This document shows, piece after piece, positions 27,302 through 35,148 of a stretch of DNA of 43,926 nucleotides (its first letter is position 1; the number at the start of each line of letters is the position of its first letter). The DNA comes from Bacteroidota bacterium (GTDB taxonomy: Bacteria; Bacteroidota; Bacteroidia; CAILMK01). Made by a program: the position numbers and the translations under genes. Where the stretch lies: assembly GCA_013288555.1 (NCBI GenBank), contig JABDBQ010000019.1:1-43926 (forward strand), read 5' to 3'. The notes beneath the pieces were generated by a model that saw only the letters and a list, made by a program, of their open reading frames with translations, was not told the origin of the DNA and did not search any database.

Positions 27302-28294
27302 ATGAAAGCAGTTATCCCAGTTGCAGGTATCGGATCCCGGCTTAGGCCACATACCCACACCCAGCCAAAATCTCTTATCCCGGTTGCAGGAAAGCCGATA
27401 TTGGCACATATTATTGACAGTCTTATTGAAGCGGGCTTTAAGGATTTTGTCTTTATCATTGGTTACCTGGGCGAAAAGATACAGACCTATGTAGAGGATA
27501 ATTACAAGCATATCAATTCTATTTTTATCATGCAGACCGTTCGGGAAGGCATTGGTCATGCCATCTGGATGGCCAGGGAACACCTGGAAGGCGAAGACCA
27601 GTTGCTTATTGCTTTGGGTGATACCATATTTGATGTTAACATGAATGGACTGATGCAGATACCTTATTCTACTATTGGGACCAAAAGAGTGGAAGACCCT
27701 CGACGTTTTGGTGTGGTAGAGCTTGGCGCTGACAATTTTATTACCAAGCTTGTGGAAAAACCGGCTATTCCGGTTTCAAATATTGCTATTGTAGGTATCT
27801 ATAAAATAAATGAAGTTGCTGCTTTGATGGAATCTCTCCAATATATTGTGGATCATAATATTAGGACAAAAAACGAGTTCCAGCTTACCGATGCCATGAT
27901 GCGCATGATAGATAACGGGTATAAGTTTGTGAACTATAACGTGGAAAACTGGTTCGACTGCGGGAAAAAAGACGCCTTGCTTGAAACCAATGCTATTTTG
28001 CTGAAGAAAGCAGAACTCGTGACCAAGGACCTGAACTTCGAAAATACCATTATCATCCAACCGGTGAATATTGACAAAAGCTGTCGGATACATAATTCCA
28101 TTATCGGGCCGAATGTATCCATCGGGGCGCGAACGATTGTCGAGAATTGTGTTCTCAGGGAATCTATCATCGGCTCAGATGCAGAACTCAGAAATGCAGT
28201 ACTTCATGATTCTCTTATCGGCAATGAAGCTTCGCTTCGGGGGCTAAGCCAGAGCCTCAACCTGGGTGATAGCACTGAGATCAATTTTGAGTAG
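27302..28294 (+). CDS. Sugar-1-phosphate nucleotidyltransferase with left-handed beta-helix tail
   Basis: The N-terminal nucleotidyltransferase domain starts MKAVIPVAGIGSRLRPHTHTQP and continues KSLIPVAGKP, the GxGxRLxP...PK nucleotide-binding signature. A metal-binding region (LLIALGDTIFD) and VEKP follow. Residues from about 245 (INIDKSCRIHNSIIGPN...SIGARTIVENCVL) show hexapeptide-type repeats of a left-handed beta-helix. The reaction is NTP + sugar-1-phosphate to NDP-sugar + PPi. The combination resembles glucose-1-phosphate thymidylyltransferase or UTP-glucose uridylyltransferase-like enzymes, and the exact sugar and nucleotide are not determinable. It probably feeds envelope polysaccharide synthesis. 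Confidence 0.9.
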   Translation: MKAVIPVAGIGSRLRPHTHTQPKSLIPVAGKPILAHIIDSLIEAGFKDFVFIIGYLGEKIQTYVEDNYKHINSIFIMQTVREGIGHAIWMAREHLEGEDQLLIALGDTIFDVNMNGLMQIPYSTIGTKRVEDPRRFGVVELGADNFITKLVEKPAIPVSNIAIVGIYKINEVAALMESLQYIVDHNIRTKNEFQLTDAMMRMIDNGYKFVNYNVENWFDCGKKDALLETNAILLKKAELVTKDLNFENTIIIQPVNIDKSCRIHNSIIGPNVSIGARTIVENCVLRESIIGSDAELRNAVLHDSLIGNEASLRGLSQSLNLGDSTEINFE

Positions 28295-28358
28295 CCAGGA
28301 TTGATTTCCTGGATGAATTACAGATAGGGAATGGTTTTTTCATAAATATGGTCACCGA

Positions 28359-28781
28359 ATGAAGAATGAACCGATTATTATTGAAATTCTCCTGAATGCT
28401 TCCGTTGATAAAGTCTGGCAGGCATTGACCGATAATGATCAGATGCAAAAATGGTATTTCAAACTGGAATCTTTCAGGCCTGAAGTCGGATTTGAATTTC
28501 GGTTTGACGGTGGTCCGGATGACAGAGTTTACCATCATGTTTGCAAAATCACGAAAGTTATCCCTGGTAAAAAACTTGCTTATAGCTGGCGATATGAGGG
28601 TTATGAAGGCCTCTCAGAAGTGAGCTTCGAACTGGCTGAAAATGATGATAAAACAATTCTGAAACTCACACATTCCGGGCTTGACACCTTCCCTGATAAT
28701 CCCGATTTTGCAAAAGCAAATTTTATTGAGGGATGGAATCAGATCATTGGAACCTCGTTGAAAAACTATTTAGAGAAATAG
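28359..28781 (+). CDS. SRPBCC/AHSA1-domain protein, stop codon supplied by a repeat
   Basis: This 140-residue START-like domain has the family opening IIIEILLNASVDKVWQALTDNDQMQKWYF, the centre ITKVIPGKKLAYSWRYEGYEGLSEVSFEL and the end EGWNQIIGTSLKNYLEK. Such proteins form a hydrophobic cavity and range from Hsp90 co-chaperone-like to small-ligand-binding proteins. The C-terminus is complete by family standards. The stop TAG (28779-28781) coincides exactly with the first bases of the repeat shared with 29899, so the repeat joined the gene at its very end. Confidence 0.9.
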   Translation: MKNEPIIIEILLNASVDKVWQALTDNDQMQKWYFKLESFRPEVGFEFRFDGGPDDRVYHHVCKITKVIPGKKLAYSWRYEGYEGLSEVSFELAENDDKTILKLTHSGLDTFPDNPDFAKANFIEGWNQIIGTSLKNYLEK

Positions 28782-28841
28782 CTACCCGTTATAACCATTT
28801 TAAGTAAGTCAATTGTGCCCTTGTTGGCGTTCCATTTCCCT
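28779..28841 (+). repeat. About 62-bp repeat flank, copy A
   Basis: The segment from TAGCTACCCGTTATAACC to TTCCATTTCCCT is nearly identical to 29899-29961. It leads directly into the terminal inverted repeat of element A. TAGCTA at its outer end gives a stop codon in both directions. Confidence 0.8.
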
Positions 28842-29059
28842 GCCCTTGTTTGGTGTTTTCACCAACAAGTCTTTTCTCTATCTTTGGAATAAGAAAAACA
28901 TTCTACACACTGGAATATAGAACCTTGGGGAGCGCCGGGAGCAAGGCTCTATTATACTGGGATGGATGATTTTGGTTTTTTGACATATTATAGAGATGAA
29001 TTTTGAATATGAGAGTTTGATTGTGAGTAGACTTGTTGGTGACAACACCAAACAAGGGC
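28842..29059. mobile_element. MITE-like element A with 30-bp terminal inverted repeats
   Basis: Left end 28842-28871 (GCCCTTGTTTGGTG...CACCAACAAGTC) and right end 29030-29059 are inverted copies with a single mismatch in 30. Each end also contains its own palindrome (CTTGTTTGGTG/CACCAACAAG). The 218-bp element encodes nothing recognisable, fitting a non-autonomous miniature element. Its right end joins codon 42 of a signal-peptide gene (29185 leftward) and truncates it. I see no clear target-site duplication. Confidence 0.7.
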
Positions 29060-29185
29060 GGAAATATCGAGATGATGTGACAATGCAACTGCGATGCCTG
29101 GTTCCCCAAGCTGTGCATTTGCTGAATTATTGAAGATAAATAGTTGGCAAAGAGTTATTATTGTAAAAAGTAGAGTCTTTTTCAT
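28988..29185 (-). pseudogene. Truncated secreted-protein gene (first 42 codons intact)
   Basis: The ORF starts with a clear signal peptide, MKKTLLFTIITLCQLF then IFNNSANAQ, and continues LGEPGIAVALSHHLDIS. From codon 43 the residues (ALVWCCHQQV...) are read from element A and end at a chance stop at 28988. The ATG overlaps the stop of the lipoprotein gene as ATGA (29182-29185), so this was the next gene of that operon before truncation. Confidence 0.65.
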
Positions 29186-29769
29186 TTTTTCATTTTTTTG
29201 ACAAATACATATTTCCCGATTGTTTCTCCATGCCCATCCAAACCCTGGAATGAGACAAGTCCGATATTTTTGGCATATATAACCTTTAAAAAATATAAAG
29301 TGCCTCCTTGAAAAGATAAAACTTGGTAATACATTGTTTTTCCAATTAATAAGCTATCAGAATATATTACTCCACCACTCCATTGATTATTATTTTCAAC
29401 CGCTGAAAGTAATCCGGAAGCCGAAACCAGAGGGTCAACAGTAACGTTACTAGATCCATTAGAACCTGAGCCGACCCTTATTTCAAAATTCTTGTTTTTT
29501 TTCGGTGTAAAATCAAGTTTGAACCCTGTATATAAGGTGCCCCCGCCATTGTTTAGATTCATTGGTTTTTTGTTTACCAGCTCAATTGTATCAAATCGGT
29601 TTGCATGAAGGGTGTCCTGATAAATCCAGCAGGTTCCTGTATCATAGTTAACAAAGAAGTCCATTGTTTCCTGGGGAAGGTAAACGGTTTTAGTAACATT
29701 GGTAGTTTCTTTTTTACAGCTTAAAGCCAGCCCCAAAATTGATATTAGGAAGAGTGCTAAATATTTCAT
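29182..29769 (-). CDS. Predicted lipoprotein of unknown function
   Basis: This 195-residue protein has a type II signal peptide with lipobox LALSC (Cys18) followed by KKETTNVTK. The mature part is beta-rich, with VNYDTGTCWIYQDTLHANRFDT and GKTMYYQVLSFQGGTLYFLKVIYA. The WIYQDT pattern resembles many Bacteroidota lipoproteins that end with a conversion or immunoglobulin-like sandwich, but I cannot name a family. It lies between two similarly oriented repeat elements and two truncated genes. Its start follows the 3' remnant of another gene by five bases. Confidence 0.8.
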   Translation of the reverse strand: MKYLALFLISILGLALSCKKETTNVTKTVYLPQETMDFFVNYDTGTCWIYQDTLHANRFDTIELVNKKPMNLNNGGGTLYTGFKLDFTPKKNKNFEIRVGSGSNGSSNVTVDPLVSASGLLSAVENNNQWSGGVIYSDSLLIGKTMYYQVLSFQGGTLYFLKVIYAKNIGLVSFQGLDGHGETIGKYVFVKKMKK

Positions 29770-29774
29770 TTGAC

Positions 29775-29897
29775 TTAATTTTCGCCTATTTTCTTGTCCA
29801 GTTCTGCTTGCATCTTGTCCATTCTTTTTTTCATTTCGGTCAGGTCATTATTCAACTGGATATTATACAAAGTTAGTTCTTCTACTTTCTCTAACAA
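29775..29897 (-). pseudogene. 3' remnant encoding a coiled-coil tail, perhaps of a tail-fibre-domain protein
   Basis: The minus strand encodes LLEKVEELTLYNIQLNNDLT then EMKKRMDKMQAELDKKIGEN and a stop, a classic C-terminal coiled coil. In Bacteroidota, tail endings of the form LLEKVEELTLY... occur at the C-terminus of secreted proteins with an S74-type tail-fibre chaperone domain. The frame closes at a stop exactly where the repeat copy B begins (29898-29900), so the upstream body of the gene has been lost. The family assignment is from memory of the pattern. Confidence 0.55.
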
Positions 29898-29898
29898 T

Positions 29899-29961
29899 TA
29901 GCTACCCGTTATAACCATTTTCAGTAAGTCAATTGTGCCCTTGTTGGCGTTCCATTTCCCT
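29899..29961 (+). repeat. About 62-bp repeat flank, copy B
   Basis: Same sequence as 28779-28841 with only a few differences, in the same orientation, again leading directly into an element with CTTGTTGGTG-type ends. Confidence 0.8.
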
Positions 29962-30131
29962 GCCTTTGTTGGTGTTGTCACCAACAAGCTTTCATTATAG
30001 TGAAAATGAATACTTTAGCTTTATCTATGATAATCTACATAGATTATGACGACTTTGGTTTTGACACGTCATAAAGATGGCATTTGATAATTATAGATTG
30101 CAGATCGGGAGACTTGTTAGTGATAACAGGC
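29962..30131. mobile_element. MITE-like element B, degenerate sister of element A
   Basis: The left end (GCCTTTGTTGGTGTTGTCAC then CAACAAG) closely matches element A. The right end (GACTTGTTAGTGATAACAGGC, 30111-30131) is a decayed inverted copy. The right-hand interiors are also related (GACTTTGGTTTTGACAC then GTCATAAAGATGG against GATTTTGGTTTTTTGACATA then TTATAGAGATG). Non-coding. Confidence 0.6.
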
Positions 30132-30836
30132 AGAAAGCTATCCTGAATATCCTAAAATCAAGTAAATCCCTGTCGGCTCGACAGACGGGCTGATTCAGGA
30201 TAAAGTGAAACAAATTTAAAAATATTTTCAATTGTAACGCATTGAAATAATTTGAGTTAAAAAATATTTTTTCAAAACATCCACCCACTTTGGCACTTCG
30301 CTATATATGTACATAAAAGGCAATGATAAATGATCACGCGTCCCGACTTATTCGGGAATTACCAATGATCAATAAGAAAATTGAAAATGAAAAAGATAAA
30401 CAATTGTTTTTGGGCATTTTGGCCTGTTCTTTTCCTGATAATCCCTGATACTTGTCAACGAGTTACGTGTAATAAATTTAAAATCAATAAGATATAAAAT
30501 GAAAAAAATGAATTTCCCTGTTATAACAGGGAAATACGTGTCCCGACTTATTCGGGAGGCCAGAATGCTGGATTCGCTGTTTTTGATTCAGACCAAATCC
30601 CCCTGCCCTCCCGAAGAAGTCCCCGAATAAGTCGGGACAAGCGGGACAGGCGCTTACAAGGGGGAATCCCTTCTTTCAACTTTTGGTATTACAACGAAGG
30701 AACCAGCATTTTTGATCAGCGGTGATTATCCAGCACCAAAAGGGATGTGTATCGCATTATGTTTACATACTCAATTGCATATCTCTTTGGAAAATTCAGC
30801 ACTTAGCCTTAATTTCGCGGCCTCAAAAAGATATTA
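30132..30836. other. Repeat-filled intergenic region upstream of ndk
   Basis: No gene is supported. After element B comes an inverted repeat (ATCCTGAAT...ATTCAGGAT, about 30139-30201), then the long repeat copy 1 (30256-30599). A cluster of TCCCGA/TCGGGA palindromes at about 30606-30650 and unstructured DNA up to the ndk start complete it. Confidence 0.6.
30256..30599 (+). repeat. Long dispersed repeat, copy 1 (inverted partner at 37906-38297)
   Basis: From GTTAAAAAATATTTTTTCAAA to TTTTTGATTCAGACCAAATC this segment matches the reverse complement of 37906-38297, with a near-identical core (GGCATTTTGGCCTGTTCTTT...CTGATACTTGTCAACGAGTT...). It contains the 24-bp perfect palindrome at 30512-30535 and two TCCCGA...TCGGGA hairpins. 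It codes for nothing. Confidence 0.85.
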
Positions 30837-31253
30837 ATGAACAATATTACACTTACAATCATCAAGCCTGATGCCGTGAAAGACGGTCATACCGGTGCGA
30901 TCCTTGAACAGATAGAAAAGGCAGGATTTCGTATTAAAGCTTTGAAAATGAAGCATCTGAGCGAAAATGAAGCCGGGGCATTTTATGCCGTTCACAAAGA
31001 AAGACCCTTTTACGGAGAACTGGTTGCCTATATGAGCTCGGGTCCTGTGATCCCGGCCGTGCTCGAAAAAGTGAATGCCGTGGCTGAATTCAGAAACCTT
31101 ATCGGCGCCACCAACCCTGCAAATGCAGAAGAAGGTACTGTAAGAAAGCGTTTTGGAAAATCATTGCAGTCTAATGCCATTCATGGTTCCGACTCAGATG
31201 AAAATGCAAATATTGAGGCTCACTTTTTTTTCTCAGACAGCGAGATTTATTAA
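30837..31253 (+). CDS. ndk: Nucleoside diphosphate kinase
   Basis: This 138-residue enzyme transfers the gamma phosphate between nucleoside triphosphates and diphosphates through a phosphohistidine. The start [16 protein letters not shown], the segment [21 protein letters not shown] and the active-site NAIHGSDS with His116 are all present, and the length is standard. It is a cytosolic housekeeping enzyme. It is the first gene of the plus-strand block inside the long inverted repeats. Confidence 0.97.
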   Translation: MNNITLTIIKPDAVKDGHTGAILEQIEKAGFRIKALKMKHLSENEAGAFYAVHKERPFYGELVAYMSSGPVIPAVLEKVNAVAEFRNLIGATNPANAEEGTVRKRFGKSLQSNAIHGSDSDENANIEAHFFFSDSEIY

Positions 31254-31282
31254 GCGTTTCCCTATAATTACCAATTAATCCG

Positions 31283-31290
31283 TATTTTTG
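31283..31290 (+). promoter_or_regulatory. Possible promoter of the coiled-coil membrane protein gene
   Basis: TATTTTTG matches TAnnTTTG and lies 22 bases before the start at 31313. A TTTC at 31257-31260 is a near-match -33 box with 22-base spacing. Confidence 0.35.
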
Positions 31291-31312
31291 GCCGCTTGAG
31301 CTGTTTAATTAG

Positions 31313-32278
31313 ATGTCAGTAGATAACGATACAATATCAGGATCTGTACCGAATGGTAACAGAAACCGCCGTAATGGGGGGAATAATGTATTGCTTATCC
31401 TTTTGCTGTTGCTTTTATTGGTTTCTGTGATTTTCAATATCTTTCAATACAACAAAGAGAAAGTAAAGGAAAAAGACTACACTGCAGAAATATTCAGCAG
31501 CAATGAGCTTAAAGCACAGCTGAAAACCCAGTTGGATACGGCAAAGTTACAACTGGAAGAATATAAAGGCCGCAATGCCAGCCTCGATTCAGCCGTTCAG
31601 AAAGACGAAAAGGAAATGGAAGATCAGGCAGAGCAGATCCGGAAAATGCTGAAATCCAACAAGATCAACTATAACAAATACCTGGATGTCAAGTATAAGC
31701 TGGATGAAATGATCTATATGAAGGACAAGTACCTCAGGGAGATATCAGAGCTGAATGAAAAAAACAAACAGCTTACCGCAGAAAACCAGGACCTGAAACA
31801 TGAGGTAAAAGAAGGCAAGCATACCATTAATAACCTGACGGATAAGGTAACCAGCCAGAAAAACAAACTGGACCTTGCTGCCATGCTCAAGGCCGATAAT
31901 ATTTCGGTAATGGGCGTATATTTCAAGAAAAACAACAAAGAGGTTGAATCGAGCAAATCAAAAAACATCCAGAAACTAAAATTCTGCTTTACCCTTGAAG
32001 AAAACAAATTTGCCGATGCCGGTAAAAGGGATGTATTTATCCAGGTGATTGATCCGAGCGGACAAACTGTTGCCATCGAAGCATTAGGTTCCGGGACAAC
32101 TGAAGTTGGCGGTACACAATCCCAGTATACTGTAAAACAGGAAATTGAATTTAAAAATGATACCCAGGATTATTGTACCTATTGGGGCAAAGACACGCCA
32201 TTTGCACCTGGTATTTACCATGTTATTTTAAGTACAGAAGGATATAAACTGGGTGAAAAAGATTTTCATATCAGATAA
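31313..32278 (+). CDS. Single-pass coiled-coil membrane protein of unknown function
   Basis: The 321 residues comprise a short charged N-terminus (NGNRNRRNGGNN), one membrane helix (VLLILLLLLLLVSVIFNIF, about 26-44), a long coiled coil (about 50-195; ISELNEKNKQLTAENQDLKH) and a C-terminal beta domain (about 200-321; LKFCFTLEENKF...RDVFIQVIDPSGQTVA). Proteins of this shape are common in Bacteroidota next to envelope genes, but I know no function. It stands 46 bases before the foldase gene on the same strand, so an envelope-assembly link is plausible. Confidence 0.82.
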   Translation: MSVDNDTISGSVPNGNRNRRNGGNNVLLILLLLLLLVSVIFNIFQYNKEKVKEKDYTAEIFSSNELKAQLKTQLDTAKLQLEEYKGRNASLDSAVQKDEKEMEDQAEQIRKMLKSNKINYNKYLDVKYKLDEMIYMKDKYLREISELNEKNKQLTAENQDLKHEVKEGKHTINNLTDKVTSQKNKLDLAAMLKADNISVMGVYFKKNNKEVESSKSKNIQKLKFCFTLEENKFADAGKRDVFIQVIDPSGQTVAIEALGSGTTEVGGTQSQYTVKQEIEFKNDTQDYCTYWGKDTPFAPGIYHVILSTEGYKLGEKDFHIR

Positions 32279-32324
32279 TAATATAACACACTCATATTCA
32301 GATTTAAAACAGAGATAATTATAT

Positions 32325-34460
32325 ATGGCTACTATAGGTAAAATCAGACAGAGATCAGGCTGGGTAATAGGATTCATTGGAATCGCCATGCTTGGCTTTA
32401 TAGCTACAGACTTGCTGAAAAACAAATTGTTTTTCAGTGGCAATAGTTCAACAGTCCCGAAAGGGATAGGCAGGATATACGGTGAAGATATAGATCCTCA
32501 GGCATTCAGAGATGAATACGACCAGGCCATTAAAAACCAGAAAATGCAAAACAAGGGTGGTGAAATCACCATTGAACAGCAAAACCAGATCAGCGACCAG
32601 ATATGGGCTCAGCTTACAGACGAACTTGAATTGAGCCACGAGGCAGATAAACTGGGTTTGAATGTAACCGGCGAAGAAATTTTCGACCTCTGTATCGGGC
32701 CGAATCCCGATCCTATTGCACAGCAATATCTTAGCGACCCGAAAACAAAACAGATTGACAAAAGAGGTGTAAAAAACTTTATTGAAAATATACAGGAAGC
32801 CAAACCGGAACAGCAGGAATTCTGGCGTTCATTTGAAACTTACCTCGTAAATGACAGGATTAAAGCCAAGTACAAAGCGATGATAACTGCAAGCGATTAT
32901 TTTACTGACCTTGAAATGGAGGATATTTATATTGCAAAAAACAAGACTTATGATATTCAATTTGTCCCTGTATTGTACAATACGATAGAAGATTCTACCG
33001 TGCAGGTTACGGATAAGGACATGAAGGATTATTACGATAAACATAAGGAAGAATATAAGAGGGAAAATTCAAGGACGATGGAATATGTGAGTTTTGATGA
33101 CCGCCCTTCCCATAGTGATACCCTTGAAACGCTGAAATCCATTAATGCATTGAGAGAACCATTTAAAAATACAAAAGATGATTCTTCATTTGTTGTATTG
33201 AACGGGACAGGCAGCTATTCAAACACCTTCCAACCCCGGGGAACATTTGATGATCCTAAAATTGAGGATTCAATTTTCAATTATAAAAAAGACGGGGATT
33301 TTATAGGACCTTATTACAGAGACAGTGCATTTAACCTTATTAAGATCATTGATCATAAGGAAGACACAGTATATTATTACAGGGCGAGTCACATCCTCAT
33401 CAAACCTGCAAATGATCCTGACAAGAAAAAGGATTCAACTGACGCATACGAAAAAGCTAAAAAGCTTTATGAAGAGGCTCAGAAACCGGATGCTAATTTT
33501 GCAAAAATGGCCACAGAAAACAGTGAGGATGACGGAAGCGCATCCAAAGGTGGTGACCTGGGATGGTTTAAGGATGGTGCTATGGTAAAACCTTTTATGG
33601 ATGCTGTGAAAAATGGCGAAAAAGGTCACATATATATTGTCAGTTCTAAATTTGGAACGCATGTGATAAAAATAACAGAAAATAAAACCAATAAACTTGT
33701 GAAAGCAGGTCAGTTGATAAAACCTGTTATGGTAGGTTCAGAAACGAACGACAAGGCTTACGGGTTGGCCATATCATTCAGAACAAGGACCCATGATGCC
33801 AATTCTTATGATGAAGCATCCAAAAACATGCATCTTACCAAGCGCCTGCTTGAAAAAATCCAGCCTAACCAGCATGATATTAATGGCTTGGTTCATCCAC
33901 GCGAACTCTTGAGGTGGGCATTTAAAGACGATACTAAAGAGGGGAGCATTTCTGACCCTATGCGCATCACAGATAGATATGTTGTCGCAAAAATGGTACG
34001 TATCATGCCCGAAGGTTACACTCCTTTCGAAGATGTAAAAGCTGATCTGAAAAAGATTGTTCAGCAGGAAAAGAAAAAACAAATGATTGCTGATAAGCTA
34101 AAGGATGCCGCAGAAAAGAATAAATCGCTGGAAACCATAGCCGCGGCAGTAAAATCAAGTGTAAACACCTCACAAGGCGTTGGTTTTGAAATTCCGAATA
34201 TCCAGGCTATTGGTATGGAGCCTTCACTTGCAGGTGCCGTATTTGGTTCTAAACTGAATGAAATTTCCCAACCAGTGAAAGGTAATGCAGGAGCTTTTGT
34301 TTTTAAAGTGACTCATATCAATACTATAAAACCACCTACTAATTACGATCGTGATCGGAAAATGCAGATGGACCAAACAAAGAACAATCTTGATCTTGAC
34401 GCTATGGGGGCACTCAAAAAACTGGCAGATATCAAAGATTACAGGTATCTTTATTATTAA
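32325..34460 (+). CDS. PpiD/SurA-like membrane-anchored peptidyl-prolyl isomerase
   Basis: The 711 residues begin with a membrane anchor (MATIGKIRQRSGWVIGFIGI then AMLGFIATDLL). A SurA_N/PpiD chaperone region follows with ITIEQQNQISDQIWAQLTDE. A parvulin rotamase domain spans about 349-455 (YYRASHILIKPANDPDKKKD...SKGGDLGWFKDGAMVKPFMD...SKFGTHVIKI). A second, weaker parvulin-like region and a C-terminal tail follow. It is expected to fold outer-membrane and secreted proteins in the periplasm, which fits a genome with large exported repeat proteins. Length and order match Bacteroidota PpiD homologues, which are larger than E. coli SurA. Confidence 0.93.
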   Translation: MATIGKIRQRSGWVIGFIGIAMLGFIATDLLKNKLFFSGNSSTVPKGIGRIYGEDIDPQAFRDEYDQAIKNQKMQNKGGEITIEQQNQISDQIWAQLTDELELSHEADKLGLNVTGEEIFDLCIGPNPDPIAQQYLSDPKTKQIDKRGVKNFIENIQEAKPEQQEFWRSFETYLVNDRIKAKYKAMITASDYFTDLEMEDIYIAKNKTYDIQFVPVLYNTIEDSTVQVTDKDMKDYYDKHKEEYKRENSRTMEYVSFDDRPSHSDTLETLKSINALREPFKNTKDDSSFVVLNGTGSYSNTFQPRGTFDDPKIEDSIFNYKKDGDFIGPYYRDSAFNLIKIIDHKEDTVYYYRASHILIKPANDPDKKKDSTDAYEKAKKLYEEAQKPDANFAKMATENSEDDGSASKGGDLGWFKDGAMVKPFMDAVKNGEKGHIYIVSSKFGTHVIKITENKTNKLVKAGQLIKPVMVGSETNDKAYGLAISFRTRTHDANSYDEASKNMHLTKRLLEKIQPNQHDINGLVHPRELLRWAFKDDTKEGSISDPMRITDRYVVAKMVRIMPEGYTPFEDVKADLKKIVQQEKKKQMIADKLKDAAEKNKSLETIAAAVKSSVNTSQGVGFEIPNIQAIGMEPSLAGAVFGSKLNEISQPVKGNAGAFVFKVTHINTIKPPTNYDRDRKMQMDQTKNNLDLDAMGALKKLADIKDYRYLYY

Positions 34461-34559
34461 TGATTGGAAGAAGGTCATCCCAGGAATTGAGAACTTTATC
34501 GGCTATTGATTTTGTTATCAGTAACAATGCTGGCAGGTATATTAAATTGTCGGTTTGAT

Positions 34560-35075
34560 ATGGACGAGATCATAAACAGAGTTGAGAAAAGTGGGATTAT
34601 TACCTTAGATCTGGATACTTATTATCCCGCTGGTCCGATCTTAGAGTTTGATATTAAAGACTGGCTCTGGCAGGGACTTGTTCTCAGGGAAAAGGAATTC
34701 AGGGAAAGACTTGAAACTTTCGATTGGAGCATTTACCAGGATTCAATAGTATGTATTTTTTGTAGCGCTGATGCCATAGTTCCTTATTGGGCATACATGC
34801 TTCTTGCCGTAAAACTGGAACCCGTTGCCAAAGAACTGGTTTATGGAAACCAGGAGCAATATCTTTCTCTTTATTATTCCAAAGAATTGCAGAAACTTAA
34901 ACCTTCGGATTTTGAGGATAAAAGAATCATTATCAAAGGTTGCGGGGATAAACCTGTGCCAGTTGCTGCCTATGTTGAAATAACGAGGTTATTAAGTCCG
35001 GTAGCAAAGTCCATTATGTACGGAGAGCCTTGTTCTACCGTTCCGGTATTTAAGAGAAAGGCAGTGGTAGTCTGA
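34560..35075 (+). CDS. DUF2480-family protein
   Basis: The 171 residues counted from the ATG at 34560 start MDEIINRVEKSGIITLDLDT, the usual start of the family. An in-frame ATG at 34506 would add 18 hydrophobic residues of no known relevance. Typical segments are ILEFDIKDWLWQGLVLREKE FR-like with the key FRERLETFDWSIYQDSIVCI, then CSADAIVPYWAYMLLAVKLE. The family is confined largely to Bacteroidota and its function is not known. There are no membrane segments. A strong hairpin follows, shared with the convergent gene. Confidence 0.85.
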   Translation: MDEIINRVEKSGIITLDLDTYYPAGPILEFDIKDWLWQGLVLREKEFRERLETFDWSIYQDSIVCIFCSADAIVPYWAYMLLAVKLEPVAKELVYGNQEQYLSLYYSKELQKLKPSDFEDKRIIIKGCGDKPVPVAAYVEITRLLSPVAKSIMYGEPCSTVPVFKRKAVVV

Positions 35076-35090
35076 GCATATATAATGACA

Positions 35091-35132
35091 TAAACATAAA
35101 AACCCTTCTGTACAGAAAGGTTTTTATGTTTA
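35091..35132. terminator. Bidirectional terminator between convergent genes
   Basis: TAAACATAAAAACC (35091-35104) pairs perfectly with GGTTTTTATGTTTA (35119-35132). Inside it TTCTGTACAGAA (35106-35117) forms a perfect palindromic tip, so almost all 42 bases are paired apart from one C/A mismatch. The stem carries T- and A-tracts on both strands, and the convergent flanking genes end 15 and 16 bases away. Confidence 0.85.
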
Positions 35133-35148
35133 TTAGACTCGAAACACA

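Noticed and set aside
28903-29118. 71-residue minus-strand ORF over element A
   Set aside because: It reads across the terminal inverted repeats of the element in a second frame and has no homology-like features.
30091-30288. 65-residue minus-strand ORF
   Set aside because: It lies across element B and the adjacent hairpin, with low-complexity Phe/Leu content from AT-rich DNA.
33325-33588. 87-residue ORF inside the foldase gene
   Set aside because: Out-of-frame shadow of the PpiD-like coding sequence.
34506-34559. 18-residue extension of the DUF2480 protein
   Set aside because: Hydrophobic, unlike the family start; the ATG at 34560 gives the usual N-terminus.
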